A DNA stretch of 64,000 bases from an uncultured Cellvibrionales bacterium (GCA_913019905.1 CAJVZD010000005.1:62001-126000); one strand, 5' to 3'. Positions 17,412 to 27,555 are shown, counted from the stretch's first letter. The notes: a model not told the origin generated them from the sequence alone. A program made the numbers and translations.

Positions 17412-18044
17412 ATGAAAGTTATTGGATGCGGCTTTGGACGCACAGGTAGCATGTCGATGAAAATCGCTTTGGAGCAACTAGGTTGTGGCCCCTGTCATCA
17501 TATGGAAGAAGTCATTTTAAACCCGACAGAACAGCTACCGTATTGGCTCTCTGCGTCAAAAGGTGAGAATGTCAATTGGGATGACGCACTCAAGGGCTAC
17601 GAAAGCTGCGTTGACTGGCCAACGGCTGCTTACTGGCCAGTACTCGCCGAGCATTTCCCCGACGCGAAAATACTGCTAACAACAAGAACTGCGGAGAGCT
17701 GGTATAACAGTATTTCCAAAACAATCTTTAAAATTATAAACGATAGAGCTAACGCAGCACCCGCTGACAATCCAGATCCTTTCGATGAAATGCTTAGGCT
17801 CATGATTGTGGAAAACACCTTTAAAGGCGACATCAGCGATCGCAGCCACTGTATTGACGTTTTTAACAAAAACGTACAGTCGGTGAAAGACACTTTCGGA
17901 GGTGATAGATTATTTGTCTACACTATTGGCGACGGCTGGGAAGGGTTATGTCAATGGTTGGATGTGCCCATACCCGATACACCCTTTCCAAGAACTAATA
18001 ACCAACAAGAGTTTTTTGAACTCGCACAAAAACGTCCAGAATAA
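17412..18044 (+). CDS. Sulfotransferase-family protein
   Basis: 210 residues of the Sulfotransfer_4 type. The 5'-phosphosulfate loop is GCGFGRTGSMSMKIALEQLG (about 5-24), followed by HFPDAKILLTTRTAESWYNS, which carries the usual R and S for the 3'-phosphate of PAPS. It would transfer sulfate from PAPS to an unknown alcohol or amine in the cytosol. In this compact family the acceptor is generally not known. ATG at 17412 has GGAAAG upstream. It is convergent with the LysE-type gene, with no clear terminator between them. Confidence 0.8.
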   Translation: MKVIGCGFGRTGSMSMKIALEQLGCGPCHHMEEVILNPTEQLPYWLSASKGENVNWDDALKGYESCVDWPTAAYWPVLAEHFPDAKILLTTRTAESWYNSISKTIFKIINDRANAAPADNPDPFDEMLRLMIVENTFKGDISDRSHCIDVFNKNVQSVKDTFGGDRLFVYTIGDGWEGLCQWLDVPIPDTPFPRTNNQQEFFELAQKRPE

Positions 18045-18284
18045 AGAAGATGTCGTGAGTTGGGCTTCGCCTCTGGCTCTCTATGAGACAGTAACCCGCA
18101 ACTCTGTGGCATTTACAACTTGGTCGGAGCCGATACTGCCGAGCTAACGTTTTTGGCATTCGCACCGGCATCGAGATTATCGCGCAGGATTGTAGCAATA
18201 ATCATTTACATGCTCCTGGCTCCTGGTTCCTAGCTGGTAGCTCATTAGTACAGCTAAGCCCAAAGAGCCTGATAATTAACAATA

Positions 18285-18920
18285 CTATTTATTTTCTAAT
18301 GCTATCAACTTTGCACCAAATCCGATAAACACGATACCTGTTATTCCTTTCAGCATCCGTTGAAAGAAGTCATTTTTTGCGATCGAGGTTAACCGCGAGA
18401 AGAGAATGACCATCGAAGAAAACCAAAACATATTCATTGCCGAGTGAATGGTGACGAGTAGGAACGCGTATAAAACGGCATTTTCGCCGGTAGGAATAAA
18501 TTGTGGGAAAGCTGCCAGATAGAACATTGAAACTTTCGGATTTAAGGCATTCGTTAAAAAGCCCTCGATAAATGATTTTCGCAGTGTCTTGTTTTGCTGA
18601 GGCGACATTTTTTCCTGGATTCTGTCGGGCGTTCGAACAGCACCGAGTAAAGATTTAACGCCGATCCATGATAAGTAAATGCCACCTAATATCTTAAAGA
18701 TGAAAAAGGCATCAGCAGATTGGGTTAGGAGCACCGAAATGCCCAAAATTGACAGAGTACCATGAAGATAGAATGCAGCGATAAAACCCGCAACATTCGC
18801 AAATCCTGACTTTTTACCGGAAGCTGGTACGGTTTTGGCTATTAGCAAGCCATTGGGTCCAGGCGACACGACCAACAACAGTGCGACAAACGTGAAGGCG
18901 AGTAGTTGAATGTAATCCAT
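18285..18920 (-). CDS. LysE/RhtB-family amino-acid exporter
   Basis: 211 residues with six predicted membrane helices. The signature SPGPNGLLIAKT follows the first helix (about 19-30), and GGIYLSWIGVKSLLG and EGFLTNALNPKVSMFYLAAF are the usual helix 3 and loop segments. It would export an amino acid or derivative by proton exchange; the substrate is unknown. ATG at 18920 is preceded by AGGA. It is distinct from the second LysE member at 46.3 kb. Confidence 0.88.
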   Translation of the reverse strand: MDYIQLLAFTFVALLLVVSPGPNGLLIAKTVPASGKKSGFANVAGFIAAFYLHGTLSILGISVLLTQSADAFFIFKILGGIYLSWIGVKSLLGAVRTPDRIQEKMSPQQNKTLRKSFIEGFLTNALNPKVSMFYLAAFPQFIPTGENAVLYAFLLVTIHSAMNMFWFSSMVILFSRLTSIAKNDFFQRMLKGITGIVFIGFGAKLIALENK

Positions 18921-19027
18921 GCACAGGTTCCTTTGGTATTATTTGCAATGTAACAGGCATATGTTAAACGTTGTGCTCGAAAGTCTCAATTGGTCGTCGC
19001 AGAAAGTCCAGCTAGTGATTTGAAACG

Positions 19028-19660
19028 TTATATTTCCAGGTCCAACTGGTCGAGAAATCTGAGCATAAAATCCCTTCTTTTTGTCGCCTCAATTTTTGCT
19101 GAGTTTGTGTGCATAGTTTCCGATATAACAAAAAGTTTGGTAAAAAAGTGATCGACACTAAAGCGAGTGTCTTCTGGTTGTCTCTGGGAGCAAAATGGGT
19201 CGGTTGCGGAATAGAGAGACGCTTCGAACGAGCTGCCTACCTGAATGCATCGCGCTATACCTATGGCGCCTAATGAGTCTAACCGGTCCGCGTCTTGTAC
19301 TATTTTTGCATCAGCAGTTTTGGTTTCAATGGCTGCGCTATAGCTATGCGCTTCTATGGCATGGAATATCGCGTCGTAATACTGGCTTGGATATTGAATG
19401 GACCCCAGATACTGAATAGCTTTTCGCGCAGCAAGCGTTGAGCTGTGGGATCTCTCGGGATGGTTTTTCGGATGAGAAAAGCAATCGTGTAAATACGCAG
19501 ACGGAATGACAACCCATTCATTGCCGTTCTCCTTTTTACACAGGTTTTTCGCGATTTTCACCACACGGTGTACGTGATTTATGTCGTGAGCTGCATCTGT
19601 GATCATTTCACGTTTGATGAATGTTAAGAATTTCTCTTCAAAGTGCTCTATCTGTTTCAT
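19028..19660 (-). CDS. HD-domain phosphohydrolase (YedJ-like)
   Basis: 210 residues. The metal-binding HD pattern is visible as AAHDINHVHRVVKIAK (His and Asp at about 24-28), YLHDCFSHP (about 57-65) and HAIEAHSY (about 94-101), with the distal QDADRLDSLGAIGIAR (about 117-132) typical of the YedJ group. Members are phosphodiesterases or phosphatases acting on nucleotides; the substrate is unknown. AAAGGA lies just upstream of the ATG. It follows the HAD gene on the same strand, about 126 bases apart. Confidence 0.85.
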   Translation of the reverse strand: MKQIEHFEEKFLTFIKREMITDAAHDINHVHRVVKIAKNLCKKENGNEWVVIPSAYLHDCFSHPKNHPERSHSSTLAARKAIQYLGSIQYPSQYYDAIFHAIEAHSYSAAIETKTADAKIVQDADRLDSLGAIGIARCIQVGSSFEASLYSATDPFCSQRQPEDTRFSVDHFFTKLFVISETMHTNSAKIEATKRRDFMLRFLDQLDLEI

Positions 19661-19786
19661 TGTTATCCTTTTTTGATAATCAATATTAAGATTGCGGCAA
19701 TTTTCAGGCAGCGGGGTCTATCGTTCTGTACTCCAGCAGTTTTAAATCAGACTCTCTCAGATGTCCTGCTGATATAAACTTCCTAT

Positions 19787-20398
19787 TCAGAGTAAGAGTT
19801 TTCGTATGTTGGCGTAACAACTATCGCTGCGTTTAAAGTGAAATCCATTGATGCCGAGGCGTTCAGCGGCATTGATATTTGGCAAACTGTCATCAATGAA
19901 CAAGGTATTTCTCGGTTCCAGTTCAAAACGACGAATGATCAGATGGAAAATGTCATCATTTGGTTTCGAGCACCCTTCGATCCCGGAAATTATAATGCCG
20001 TTGAACAGTTTGAATAGCTCAAAGTTTTTGATGTGGTCATAGGTTTCTCGAGGCATATTGGAAAGGCAATACATCTCTATGCTGTTATTTGATAAGTCCT
20101 GCATCAACGATATTGTTTCAGATATAGGCGAAAGAGAATCTTTGGCCGCAAAGATCGCTTTTTCTACAGCGCTTCTTTCCAGTACAGATCTTTCGCAAAC
20201 TTTTATAACAGCCGACGCTTCTGTTTCTCGGCCATGGTCGAGATCGAGCCAAACTTGATGCGAGAATAGCTCTTCTCGAAGTAGATTTTCTTCTTCCGGC
20301 TCAAGATTAAGCGATTTAAGAATTTGACTTACGTTCCAGTCGAGGACAACATTTCCCAGGTCAAAAATTGCGACTTTGTTATTGAGTGTACTATCCAT
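19787..20398 (-). CDS. HAD-superfamily hydrolase (YihX-like)
   Basis: 203 residues, HAD class IA. Motif I is FDLGNVVLDW with the nucleophile Asp at about 13. Motif II is YCLSNMPRETYD, the motif III Lys lies in GIEGCSKPNDDIF, and motif IV is TLFIDDSLPNINAAERLGI. The first motif is DLGNV, as in YihX sugar-phosphate phosphatases, rather than the commoner DLDGT. Likely a phosphatase for a small sugar phosphate. A duplicated 16-bp word overlaps its start region. Confidence 0.82.
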   Translation of the reverse strand: MDSTLNNKVAIFDLGNVVLDWNVSQILKSLNLEPEEENLLREELFSHQVWLDLDHGRETEASAVIKVCERSVLERSAVEKAIFAAKDSLSPISETISLMQDLSNNSIEMYCLSNMPRETYDHIKNFELFKLFNGIIISGIEGCSKPNDDIFHLIIRRFELEPRNTLFIDDSLPNINAAERLGINGFHFKRSDSCYANIRKLLL

Positions 20399-20426
20399 AC
20401 AACACCTTATCCATACAACGCCCTAT
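20395..20426. repeat. 16-bp tandem duplication at the HAD gene start
   Basis: ccatacaacaccttat is followed directly by ccatacaacgccctat. The first copy includes the start codon region of the HAD gene. The remainder of the gene-free stretch 20427-20778 shows no gene. Confidence 0.65.
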
Positions 20427-20778
20427 CCTTAAAATTCCCTAACCATAGAAAGTCTTATATGCGGCACTTAACGTCGCGGTTGTTAATAGTCCTGATGGTA
20501 GCTCTCTAAGTGCTTCGCTCTGTAGTAGTGCGTGATGTCATGACAAAACCATTCACTGTGGGCGGACTGGATAAACTGTTTGAATGATAAAAGAGTCTGC
20601 AGCGTAAACGCCTAACAATTCAATATTTTATCCCGGCAGCCGGTGGATCTAAGGTCGCGAAAAGACAAATCAAACCGCGTGCTCACCAGACCGAGTATTG
20701 TTGTGTTTCTCTAAGAGCGCCCGCAGAATCAGTGAGAATGGTCGTTCAGTCATTAATTTCTCTTATCTCGAATGGAGG

Positions 20779-21390
20779 CTAGCTATACCTGGCTATCCAT
20801 CTGGGATTAAGTTTCTCAAAAATATTGTCCAGCATTCGCATTGTTAATCCCCATACGACCTGGTCGCCGACACTATAGCCTGGAAATTGTTCGGTTCTTC
20901 CTGATATGGAAAAGTCGTGCTGAGTAAGATTATGTCCCGCATACATATCATTAAGAGAACCCCATAAAACATCCGCTACTTCGTAATTCATATTAATAGT
21001 GGGGTTTTGGTTTTCGAGTACAAAGACAAATGGCGATACAATCATATTGATGTCGCGCCCTCTGGGATTGACTTCTACGTCGGCGACTTTACCGATATAA
21101 CGGGCGTCCTTGATTAAATCGAGGCCTATTTCTTCAAAGGTTTCCCGCTCGGCTGTTTCGCGAAGGCATTTATCGTGTTGTTCATAATGACCACCTGGAA
21201 ACGCCATTTGTCCAGACCATGGGTCTCCCGGTTTATCGGCTCTTAGGATAAACAATGCTTCGGTATGATCTTTTGCTGGACGAAGAATCGCCGCGACTGC
21301 AGCATGTCTAATATCTTTTTCAGGCTGGTAAATTTCCGTATCGTCGGTATCTAAGATATCGATGATGTTGTCAATTTTTAATAAATTCAT
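20779..21390 (-). CDS. Nudix hydrolase, CoA pyrophosphatase (NudL) type
   Basis: About 203 residues. The family-specific stretch ALFILRADKPGDPWSGQMAF runs into the Nudix box PGGHYEQHDKCLRETAERET and FEEIGL, so the REUxEExGU core is intact. NudL-type enzymes cleave CoA to 4'-phosphopantetheine and 3',5'-ADP. The frame begins at a TTG (21402), but ATG at 21390 is preferred; neither has a strong ribosome site. Its upstream region is occupied by a 13-bp tandem array. It is downstream of an acyl-CoA ligase gene on the same strand. A second NudL-like gene lies at 57.1 kb. Confidence 0.82.
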   Translation of the reverse strand: MNLLKIDNIIDILDTDDTEIYQPEKDIRHAAVAAILRPAKDHTEALFILRADKPGDPWSGQMAFPGGHYEQHDKCLRETAERETFEEIGLDLIKDARYIGKVADVEVNPRGRDINMIVSPFVFVLENQNPTINMNYEVADVLWGSLNDMYAGHNLTQHDFSISGRTEQFPGYSVGDQVVWGLTMRMLDNIFEKLNPRWIARYS

Positions 21391-21503
21391 TGGGTCGCTC
21401 AAAATTTAGGTGGCAAATTGAAACGTCTGTCTTAACTGCAACTTGGCTCTATGGGCGGAAATAGTGCCATCGTTTTCACTCATGGGCGTTTCAATAATGG
21501 CAG

Positions 21504-21607
21504 CATTGTCACTCAACATTGTCACTTAACATTGTAAAAACTTGCTGTAAAAACGTGTTGTAAAAAATCACCGTAAAAAAGTGCTGCGATAAAGCTATGG
21601 TAAGAAC
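21504..21607. repeat. 13-bp tandem array, 8 units
   Basis: Eight units in strict 13-base register. The first two are cattgtcactcaa and cattgtcacttaa, then cattgtaaaaact, tgctgtaaaaacg, tgttgtaaaaaat, caccgtaaaaaag, tgctgcgataaag and ctatggtaagaac. It lies between the ligase stop (21623) and the Nudix start (21390), that is about 110-220 bases upstream of the latter. The cattgtca core recurs with the same period in the array at 25.5 kb. Confidence 0.85.
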
Positions 21608-21622
21608 ATTCCTCGGAAATAT

Positions 21623-23314
21623 CTATCCTAAGTCTTTCACCGCGATTTCTCTCAGTACCTTTTTGTCAATTTTCCCTGAGGCAATTCTCGGGAGTGGGTT
21701 TTCGGAAAACTTAAAATAGCGAGGAATCTTAAATCGGGCAATATGCGCGGCGAGAAATTCCTTTAGCTCGTCCTGTTTAAGTTTCTCGCTGGCAAAGATT
21801 GTGGTGCCGACTTCTTCGCCTAATCTGTCGTCAGGTACCGCATAAACGCTTGCCTCGATAATGTGTTCATGGGTCAATAGGGCTGCTTCGACTTCGGCAC
21901 AACCGATGTTCTCTCCGCCGCGAATCACAAGATCCTTAATTCTGTCGACAATGTAAAGATAACCCTCTTCATCAATGTATGCCACATCTCCTGTTAGAAG
22001 CCAGCCATTATCGAAGGTTTCTGCATTAGCTTCAGGTCGCTGCCAGTAACCGCTAATAACCGAAGCTCCTCTGACCCGCAGTTCACCGCGCTCCCCAGCA
22101 GGCAGGTTATTGCCGTCTTCGTCTACGATTGCCAAATCTAATACAGCCGCGCAGCGCCCAGAACTTCCAGGGTGTGCCAGATAGTCTTCGCCACCAATTC
22201 CAGTCCCTATGGCGTTTGTTTCCGTCATGCCCCAACCGGTATTCGGAAGAGCGTTAGCAAAAACACTGGCGATGTTTTTTACCTGATCTGGCGCGCGTGG
22301 TGCGCCACCGCCTCCGACTGTGGCTAATGAACTTAAGTCCCGATTACTCACTCGCGCTTCTTCGATCAGATCTCCCGTCATTGCTGCGGGAGCGACAAAA
22401 GATGATATACGTTCTTGTTCGATAATCGTAGCGGCGAGTGCAGCATCCCATTTATACATCGATACAATACAACGTTGTGAACGGTAGCTGGATAGATACA
22501 CGGCCAAGGCGCCTGTTGCGTGAAACAGTGGAACAGCCAATAATGTTGCGGGTGGGTATTTTGGCTCCTCGGGCTCGATACCATTCATTACTACACTAAC
22601 CATGACCCCCAACTCCCAGGACAGCAATGCGCTGATGATGTTGCGGTGGCATGATACGGCGCCTTTTGGGTGGCCCGTAGATCCGGAAGTATAGAAAATG
22701 GTTGCGTCGTCGTTGGGTTCGATGCTCGCTGCCGGCATTTCGCAATCGCTTACAGTGGCAAGTAGTTCTTGTAATGATCTGACATCTTCAGGCAGTTGTT
22801 TGTCGGGTCGTACGGCAATAACATCAATGCCCAATTTCTTGTAGATTAGCGTCGCTCGGTCGACCCGTTGTTGATCGGCAATTAATACTTTAGAGCCGCT
22901 ATCCTCTAGCCCGTATTCCATTTCTTCGGTTGACCAAAGGGCGTTCATAGCCACGGCAATCGCCCCGATAGAAGTTACTGCCGTAAACGCGCTAATCCAC
23001 TCGGGGTAGTTGCGCATTGAAATTGAGACACGATCGCCTTTTTTTATGTTGTATTGCTCGACGAGTATTTTGCCTATTTTTGCAGACTGCTGGTATATGT
23101 CTTCATAGCTATAACGTTCTTCCAGGTAAACGAGAAACGTTTCGTCGCTGCGGTTATCATGAAAAAGATCTCTTAAGGTCGGCGGTGCGTTCTTGAACAC
23201 ACGGCAGCTATGGCCGTGAACCTCGGCTTCGACTAATTCGTAGTCCTGTCCCGGAGCGGTTAGTTGTGCATTGACATTCTGATACGATAAATCTGTTGCG
23301 TTGTTTTCTGTCAT
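21623..23314 (-). CDS. Acyl-CoA synthetase (AMP-forming), class I adenylate-forming enzyme
   Basis: About 563 residues. The AMP-binding loop is YTSGSTGHPKGAV (about 208-220); ANALPNTGWGMTETN follows, then GWLLTGDVAYIDEEGYLYIVD (core to C-domain hinge) and RIASGKIDKKVL with the catalytic lysine. It activates a carboxylic acid to its CoA thioester; chain type is unknown. The sequence starts at TTG 23320 or ATG 23314; I chose the ATG. With the Nudix gene downstream, it may link CoA thioester formation to CoA turnover, which is speculative. Confidence 0.88.
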   Translation of the reverse strand: MTENNATDLSYQNVNAQLTAPGQDYELVEAEVHGHSCRVFKNAPPTLRDLFHDNRSDETFLVYLEERYSYEDIYQQSAKIGKILVEQYNIKKGDRVSISMRNYPEWISAFTAVTSIGAIAVAMNALWSTEEMEYGLEDSGSKVLIADQQRVDRATLIYKKLGIDVIAVRPDKQLPEDVRSLQELLATVSDCEMPAASIEPNDDATIFYTSGSTGHPKGAVSCHRNIISALLSWELGVMVSVVMNGIEPEEPKYPPATLLAVPLFHATGALAVYLSSYRSQRCIVSMYKWDAALAATIIEQERISSFVAPAAMTGDLIEEARVSNRDLSSLATVGGGGAPRAPDQVKNIASVFANALPNTGWGMTETNAIGTGIGGEDYLAHPGSSGRCAAVLDLAIVDEDGNNLPAGERGELRVRGASVISGYWQRPEANAETFDNGWLLTGDVAYIDEEGYLYIVDRIKDLVIRGGENIGCAEVEAALLTHEHIIEASVYAVPDDRLGEEVGTTIFASEKLKQDELKEFLAAHIARFKIPRYFKFSENPLPRIASGKIDKKVLREIAVKDLG

Positions 23315-23492
23315 GATCAATTAAACCGTTAGTATGAATGAAAAATAATCGCCAGCTTCTAACTGACATGTTATCAAAGTTGAATGAAATTGCGCTAGTG
23401 CTGCTTTTTTTAAGTTTCCTTTTTTGCGCTGCTTTCGTTTCTAGTGCTTATTCGACAACGCGACCTAGGACGGAATAATCATTCTGTAGCCG

Positions 23493-25325
23493 CTATTTTT
23501 GTCGTCCCTTTTTCTTTTTGTTGGATTCTTCGTCGAATAAGTCGACTAATTGGTCGGTCATGGCGTTGCCTAGCTGTTCCGCATCGATAATTTTGACGGC
23601 ACGCCGATAGTGATGAGTTACGTCGTGTCCAATTCCAATAGCGACGAGCTCAACGCTAGAATGGTTTTCAATCTTGTCGATGGCGTATTTAAGATGTTGT
23701 TCCAGAAAATTACTGGGGTTTACCAGTAAAGTACTATTGTCCACCGGCAGCCCGTCTGAAATCACCATTAAAATCTTTCTGTCTTCGGGACGACCGACAA
23801 TACGATTGTGAGCCCACAATAATGCTTCGCCATCAATGTTTTCTTTTAGTAGCGCGTCGCGCATCATTAAGCCGAGATTTCTTCGGGAGCTTCTCCAGGG
23901 CATGTCGGCTGACTTGTAAATAATATGGAGTAGGTCGTTTAGTCTGCCTGGTTGGTCTGGCATACCATCCTGCACCCATTTTTCGCGAGATTCGCCACCG
24001 CGCCAGGCGCGAGTGGTAAACCCCAGAATTTCAACCTTAACCGCACAGCGTTCCAGTGTTCGACCCAGAATATCGGCACACATTGCGGCGATGGTAATGG
24101 ATCTGCCACGCATCGAACCCGAGCTATCGATAAGTAACGAGACAACCGTGTCGCGAAATTTTGTGTCCTCTTCTTGCTTGAACGCCAAGGCTTGAAAGGG
24201 ATCCATAATTATATTCGACAGGCGGGAAGTATCTAACATCCCTTCTTCCAAATCAAAATTCCAACTGCGATTCTGTTTTGCAAGCAGTTTGCGTTGCAAT
24301 CGGTTGGCCAGCTTACTGATGACAATTTGAGAGTCCAATAAATGCTGATCAAGTACGCCGCGAAGATGATCAAGTTCTTCGGCATCCAGCATTTCATCAG
24401 CAACAATCACTTCATCGAACTGGTCTGTATAGGATTTATAAAAATTATCTAACGGTGCGGCTTCGTCGCTAATGTTGGCTTCCTTTGGTGGGCCGCCTGC
24501 TTCCTCTTGTTCATTGTCCTCTTCTGCAGCATCCATGGCCTCGGCGTTGGCGGGAATCTCTCCGTAAATCGCTTCGGCATTGTCGGCGTCATCGCTAATG
24601 TCCTGCTCAAACTCTTGTTCATCATCGCTGGGTGCGGTTTCGGGTTCCGGTTCGTCGCTATTGTCATCTTCATCGCCGTCGATATCATCGTCCATCCATC
24701 GGTCATCGTGACCGAGGTTGGCGATTAATTGTCGCGAAATTTTTGAAAACTCTTCCTGATCCAATACCGAGTCTTTTAACTCATCAAGTTGGTCGCCTAT
24801 GTGTGTATCTATGTGTTCTCGCCACATGTCCAATATATGTAATGCCGAGGGTGGCAGGGGCATGTCTAGCTGTTCCCGAACGTACAGTCCCACAGCTTCT
24901 CCGAGTGGTGCTTGTGATTGATTTTCTACCGCCGCGTATCCTTTGTCGATGCAATGTTGTTCCAATTGGGCACTTAAATTGTTTTCCACGCCTTTCATTA
25001 AGTAAGATCCGATCGATGCGGTTCTCGCCTGTTCTACGCATTCGAATATGTCTCTAGCAACACCGGGTGCGGGACTATTTAAGCGATGTTTCGCCTCGTC
25101 GTGAAACCGCTCTTTGAGCGCGAAATTATCGGCGACGCCTCTTAAGACAGCGAGTTGATCTTCGTTGAGAGTCTTGTCTACCGAGGGAATACGAGCTCGA
25201 TTACCCTGAATATAAGGTTTTCCATGACCAAAAGTGACTTCAAGTTCATTGTTACCAGAGATTGCGCGCATGGTAGAGGTCACAGCTTGCTTAAATTCCT
25301 CTACGGGTCCATTTGTTTTTGACAC
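23493..25325 (-). CDS. cobT: Aerobic cobaltochelatase subunit CobT
   Basis: 610 residues. CobT with CobS forms the AAA+ ring that drives cobalt insertion into hydrogenobyrinate a,c-diamide by CobN, using ATP. The N-terminal domain is at 1-200. A very acidic linker follows at about 211-292. The C-terminal VWA domain has the MIDAS sequence DSSGS at 400-404 and [10 protein letters not shown] further on. The start is GTG at 25325 with AGAGG upstream. It is downstream of cobS, separated by a 13-bp tandem array. No cobN or other cobalamin gene is in the window. Confidence 0.9.
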   Translation of the reverse strand: MSKTNGPVEEFKQAVTSTMRAISGNNELEVTFGHGKPYIQGNRARIPSVDKTLNEDQLAVLRGVADNFALKERFHDEAKHRLNSPAPGVARDIFECVEQARTASIGSYLMKGVENNLSAQLEQHCIDKGYAAVENQSQAPLGEAVGLYVREQLDMPLPPSALHILDMWREHIDTHIGDQLDELKDSVLDQEEFSKISRQLIANLGHDDRWMDDDIDGDEDDNSDEPEPETAPSDDEQEFEQDISDDADNAEAIYGEIPANAEAMDAAEEDNEQEEAGGPPKEANISDEAAPLDNFYKSYTDQFDEVIVADEMLDAEELDHLRGVLDQHLLDSQIVISKLANRLQRKLLAKQNRSWNFDLEEGMLDTSRLSNIIMDPFQALAFKQEEDTKFRDTVVSLLIDSSGSMRGRSITIAAMCADILGRTLERCAVKVEILGFTTRAWRGGESREKWVQDGMPDQPGRLNDLLHIIYKSADMPWRSSRRNLGLMMRDALLKENIDGEALLWAHNRIVGRPEDRKILMVISDGLPVDNSTLLVNPSNFLEQHLKYAIDKIENHSSVELVAIGIGHDVTHHYRRAVKIIDAEQLGNAMTDQLVDLFDEESNKKKKGRQK

Positions 25326-25433
25326 TCTACACCTCTTACGTTACTTGATGGAAAAGTAGCGCAACTTGCTTAACTATTTAAATCAAACAGAAATATAAAC
25401 TAGCATTTACTGTTGAGTTCATTCGATGTCCCT

Positions 25434-25563
25434 GTACTGCGAAATTGTACTGCGAAATTGTACTACGAAATTGTACTGGGACATCGTACTGAGATATTGC
25501 CGCGAGACACTGTACTGAAACATTGTCAGGAAACATTGTCAGGAAACATTGCACTGGAAGAAC
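25434..25563. repeat. 13-bp tandem array, 10 units, between cobS and cobT
   Basis: Ten consecutive 13-base units in perfect register. Units 1-3 are gtactgcgaaatt, gtactgcgaaatt and gtactacgaaatt; later ones drift to gtactgaaacatt and two copies of gtcaggaaacatt. It begins about 110 bases upstream of the cobT GTG and ends ten bases before the cobS stop. Short frames running through it on both strands are products of the repetition and not genes. Confidence 0.9.
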
Positions 25564-25573
25564 AAAAAACCGT

Positions 25574-26554
25574 CTATGCAAGAACAACGTTAGAGCTGGA
25601 CTCAGGTAATTCTTCGCCCATGCATCGCTGATAGTATTCGGCCACTATCGAGCGTTCTGTCTCATCACACTTGTTTAGGAAGGTGAGCCTGAAGGCAAAA
25701 CCAAAATCATCAAATATGTTGGCATTTTCAGCCCAGGTGATGACGGTCCGTGGCGACATGACGATCGAAATGTCGCCATTGATAAAACCCTGCCGCGTTA
25801 GATCTGCGACTGACACCATATTCGAAATTCGTTTTCGATCAAGGTCGGGAAGTTTGGCTCCGACGATATTTGCTTCGTGTTCGTGGGGTAGATAATTCAA
25901 TGTTGACACGATACTCCAGCGATCCATCTGTCCCTGATTGATTTGTTGGGTGCCGTGATAGAGACCACTCGGATCACCCAAACCTATGGTGTTGGTCGTT
26001 GAAAACAAGCGGAAGGATTGGTGTGGAGTAATGACCTTGCTCTGATCTAATAAAGTCAGTTTGCCTTCGACTTCCAATACCCGTTGAATAACAAACATAA
26101 CGTCTGGTCGGCCGGCATCATATTCGTCGAAAACCAAGGCGCAGGCGCGCTGCAGGGCCCATGGCAGTAATCCTTCTCTGAATTCCGTGACTTGTTTTCC
26201 GTCTTGTAACACGATAGCGTCTTTACCGATGAGGTCCATTCGGCTTAAGTGACTGTCGAGATTAATACGAATACAGGGCCAGTTTAAGCGGGCGGCCACC
26301 TGTTCGATATGGGTTGATTTTCCCGTACCATGATAGCCCTGAACCATCACTCTTCGGTTGTGAGCAAAGCCTGCGAGTATTGCGAGCGTTGTTTCGAAAT
26401 TAAATAGATAGCTCGGGTCGATTTGCGGAACATGATCGGAGGTAGCGGAAAACGCAGGTACTTTTAAGTCTATATTAAGGCCAAAGGTTTCTCTTACGTC
26501 TACTTCTATATCGGGGATGCCCGAACCCTCTAGTGCATTACCGTGCTTCGTCAT
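25574..26554 (-). CDS. cobS: Aerobic cobaltochelatase AAA+ subunit CobS
   Basis: 326 residues. AAA+ ATPase of cobaltochelatase, working with CobT. Walker A is GYHGTGKST (73-81). Walker B is [14 protein letters not shown]. Further family stretches are [21 protein letters not shown]-like [20 protein letters not shown], and [19 protein letters not shown]. Match to CobS of alphaproteobacteria is close throughout as far as I recall it, so this is true CobS, not just a MoxR relative. The gene is divergent from the histidine phosphatase gene. The 341-base gap (26555-26895) shows no other gene. Confidence 0.93.
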   Translation of the reverse strand: MTKHGNALEGSGIPDIEVDVRETFGLNIDLKVPAFSATSDHVPQIDPSYLFNFETTLAILAGFAHNRRVMVQGYHGTGKSTHIEQVAARLNWPCIRINLDSHLSRMDLIGKDAIVLQDGKQVTEFREGLLPWALQRACALVFDEYDAGRPDVMFVIQRVLEVEGKLTLLDQSKVITPHQSFRLFSTTNTIGLGDPSGLYHGTQQINQGQMDRWSIVSTLNYLPHEHEANIVGAKLPDLDRKRISNMVSVADLTRQGFINGDISIVMSPRTVITWAENANIFDDFGFAFRLTFLNKCDETERSIVAEYYQRCMGEELPESSSNVVLA

Positions 26555-26895
26555 TACTGTCGTTTCCTATGAATGAATAGCCTATCTTCACTGAGATAAG
26601 TTCGGGAAATATTTTTGAGTCAAAAAAAAGTTTATAGTAAAAGCACAAGAGGATATCTTTATTGCCAGTAAATTGCCATTGGCTACAGGGTTGCCTGGCT
26701 GATTTTTTCCACGCACAACATCTTTTTAAGGCGTGAGAAGCAATTGGAGTGAAAGATTAAATCTTGGTAATTATTTGGATTGTTTGTTTTTCTTTAACCC
26801 CGACTCCAGAAACCGATTTGTTCGCTCGACAAATGACAGTCGACTTTACCCGTCACAACACTATAATAATCAGATTTTTCTATCGGGAATCTGTA

Positions 26896-27444
26896 ATGGC
26901 ATTGATTTATTTGGTTAGGCACGGAAAAGCAGCGGGATCATTCACCGACGATCTGGATCCTGGGCTCGATGAATTGGGGCACTCGCAAGCGCGTGCAGCC
27001 TGTGACATTCTGGCGGGCAAGCTCCCTCTTAGTTTAGCCTCGAGCCCTTTGCGCCGTGCGCAGGAAACAGCCGACCCGCTTAAAAGTTCTACGTCACAGT
27101 CGGTTCGAATTGAAAACCGGGTCGCGGAAATCCCGTCTCCCGGTTTGTCCTTGCAGGAGCGTGGACCCTGGTTGCAAAAAGTGATGCAGGGCAATTGGTC
27201 TGAGCAGTCGGATGCTCTTCAGCAATGGCGTAAAGACCTGGCCGAAAGCTTGGTGGAAATTGATACCGATACTGTCATTTTTTCTCATTTTGTTGCGATT
27301 AATGCCGCTGTTGGTGTTGCTGAGAATAGCGATCAGGTTTATATTTTTCAGCCAAATAATTGTTCAATTACGATATTTGAAACCAATGGTAAAGAACTGA
27401 AACTTATCAGCAGAGGTGATGAGGCAAGTACAAAAGTAAATTAG
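26896..27444 (+). CDS. Histidine phosphatase-family protein (SixA/PGM-like)
   Basis: 182 residues. The phosphohistidine motif is LVRHGKAAG at 6-14; ASSPLRRAQETADPL follows, and VIFSHFVAINAAVG carries the second His. These are the core residues of the branch that includes SixA and phosphoglycerate mutases. The frame is open upstream to 26764, but those residues have no family match, and ATG at 26896 with GGGAA upstream is a better start. Substrate unknown. Confidence 0.82.
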   Translation: MALIYLVRHGKAAGSFTDDLDPGLDELGHSQARAACDILAGKLPLSLASSPLRRAQETADPLKSSTSQSVRIENRVAEIPSPGLSLQERGPWLQKVMQGNWSEQSDALQQWRKDLAESLVEIDTDTVIFSHFVAINAAVGVAENSDQVYIFQPNNCSITIFETNGKELKLISRGDEASTKVN

Positions 27445-27555
27445 GAACTGCAAAATTATATGACGGCTTCTTGCTATAACTTTTGCAGCGAGCGGGCGCA
27501 AAGTAAACAATATGTGCTCGATTCGACCAACCAATCCGCTTGAACAGGAGCTACA

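Noticed and set aside
25378-25631. Short frames through the cobS-cobT gap on both strands
   Set aside because: Produced by the 13-bp array, which has no stop in some frames.
26764-26895. Extended N-terminus for the histidine phosphatase
   Set aside because: The extra 44 residues lie before the conserved LVRHG start and there is a usable ribosome site at the inner ATG.
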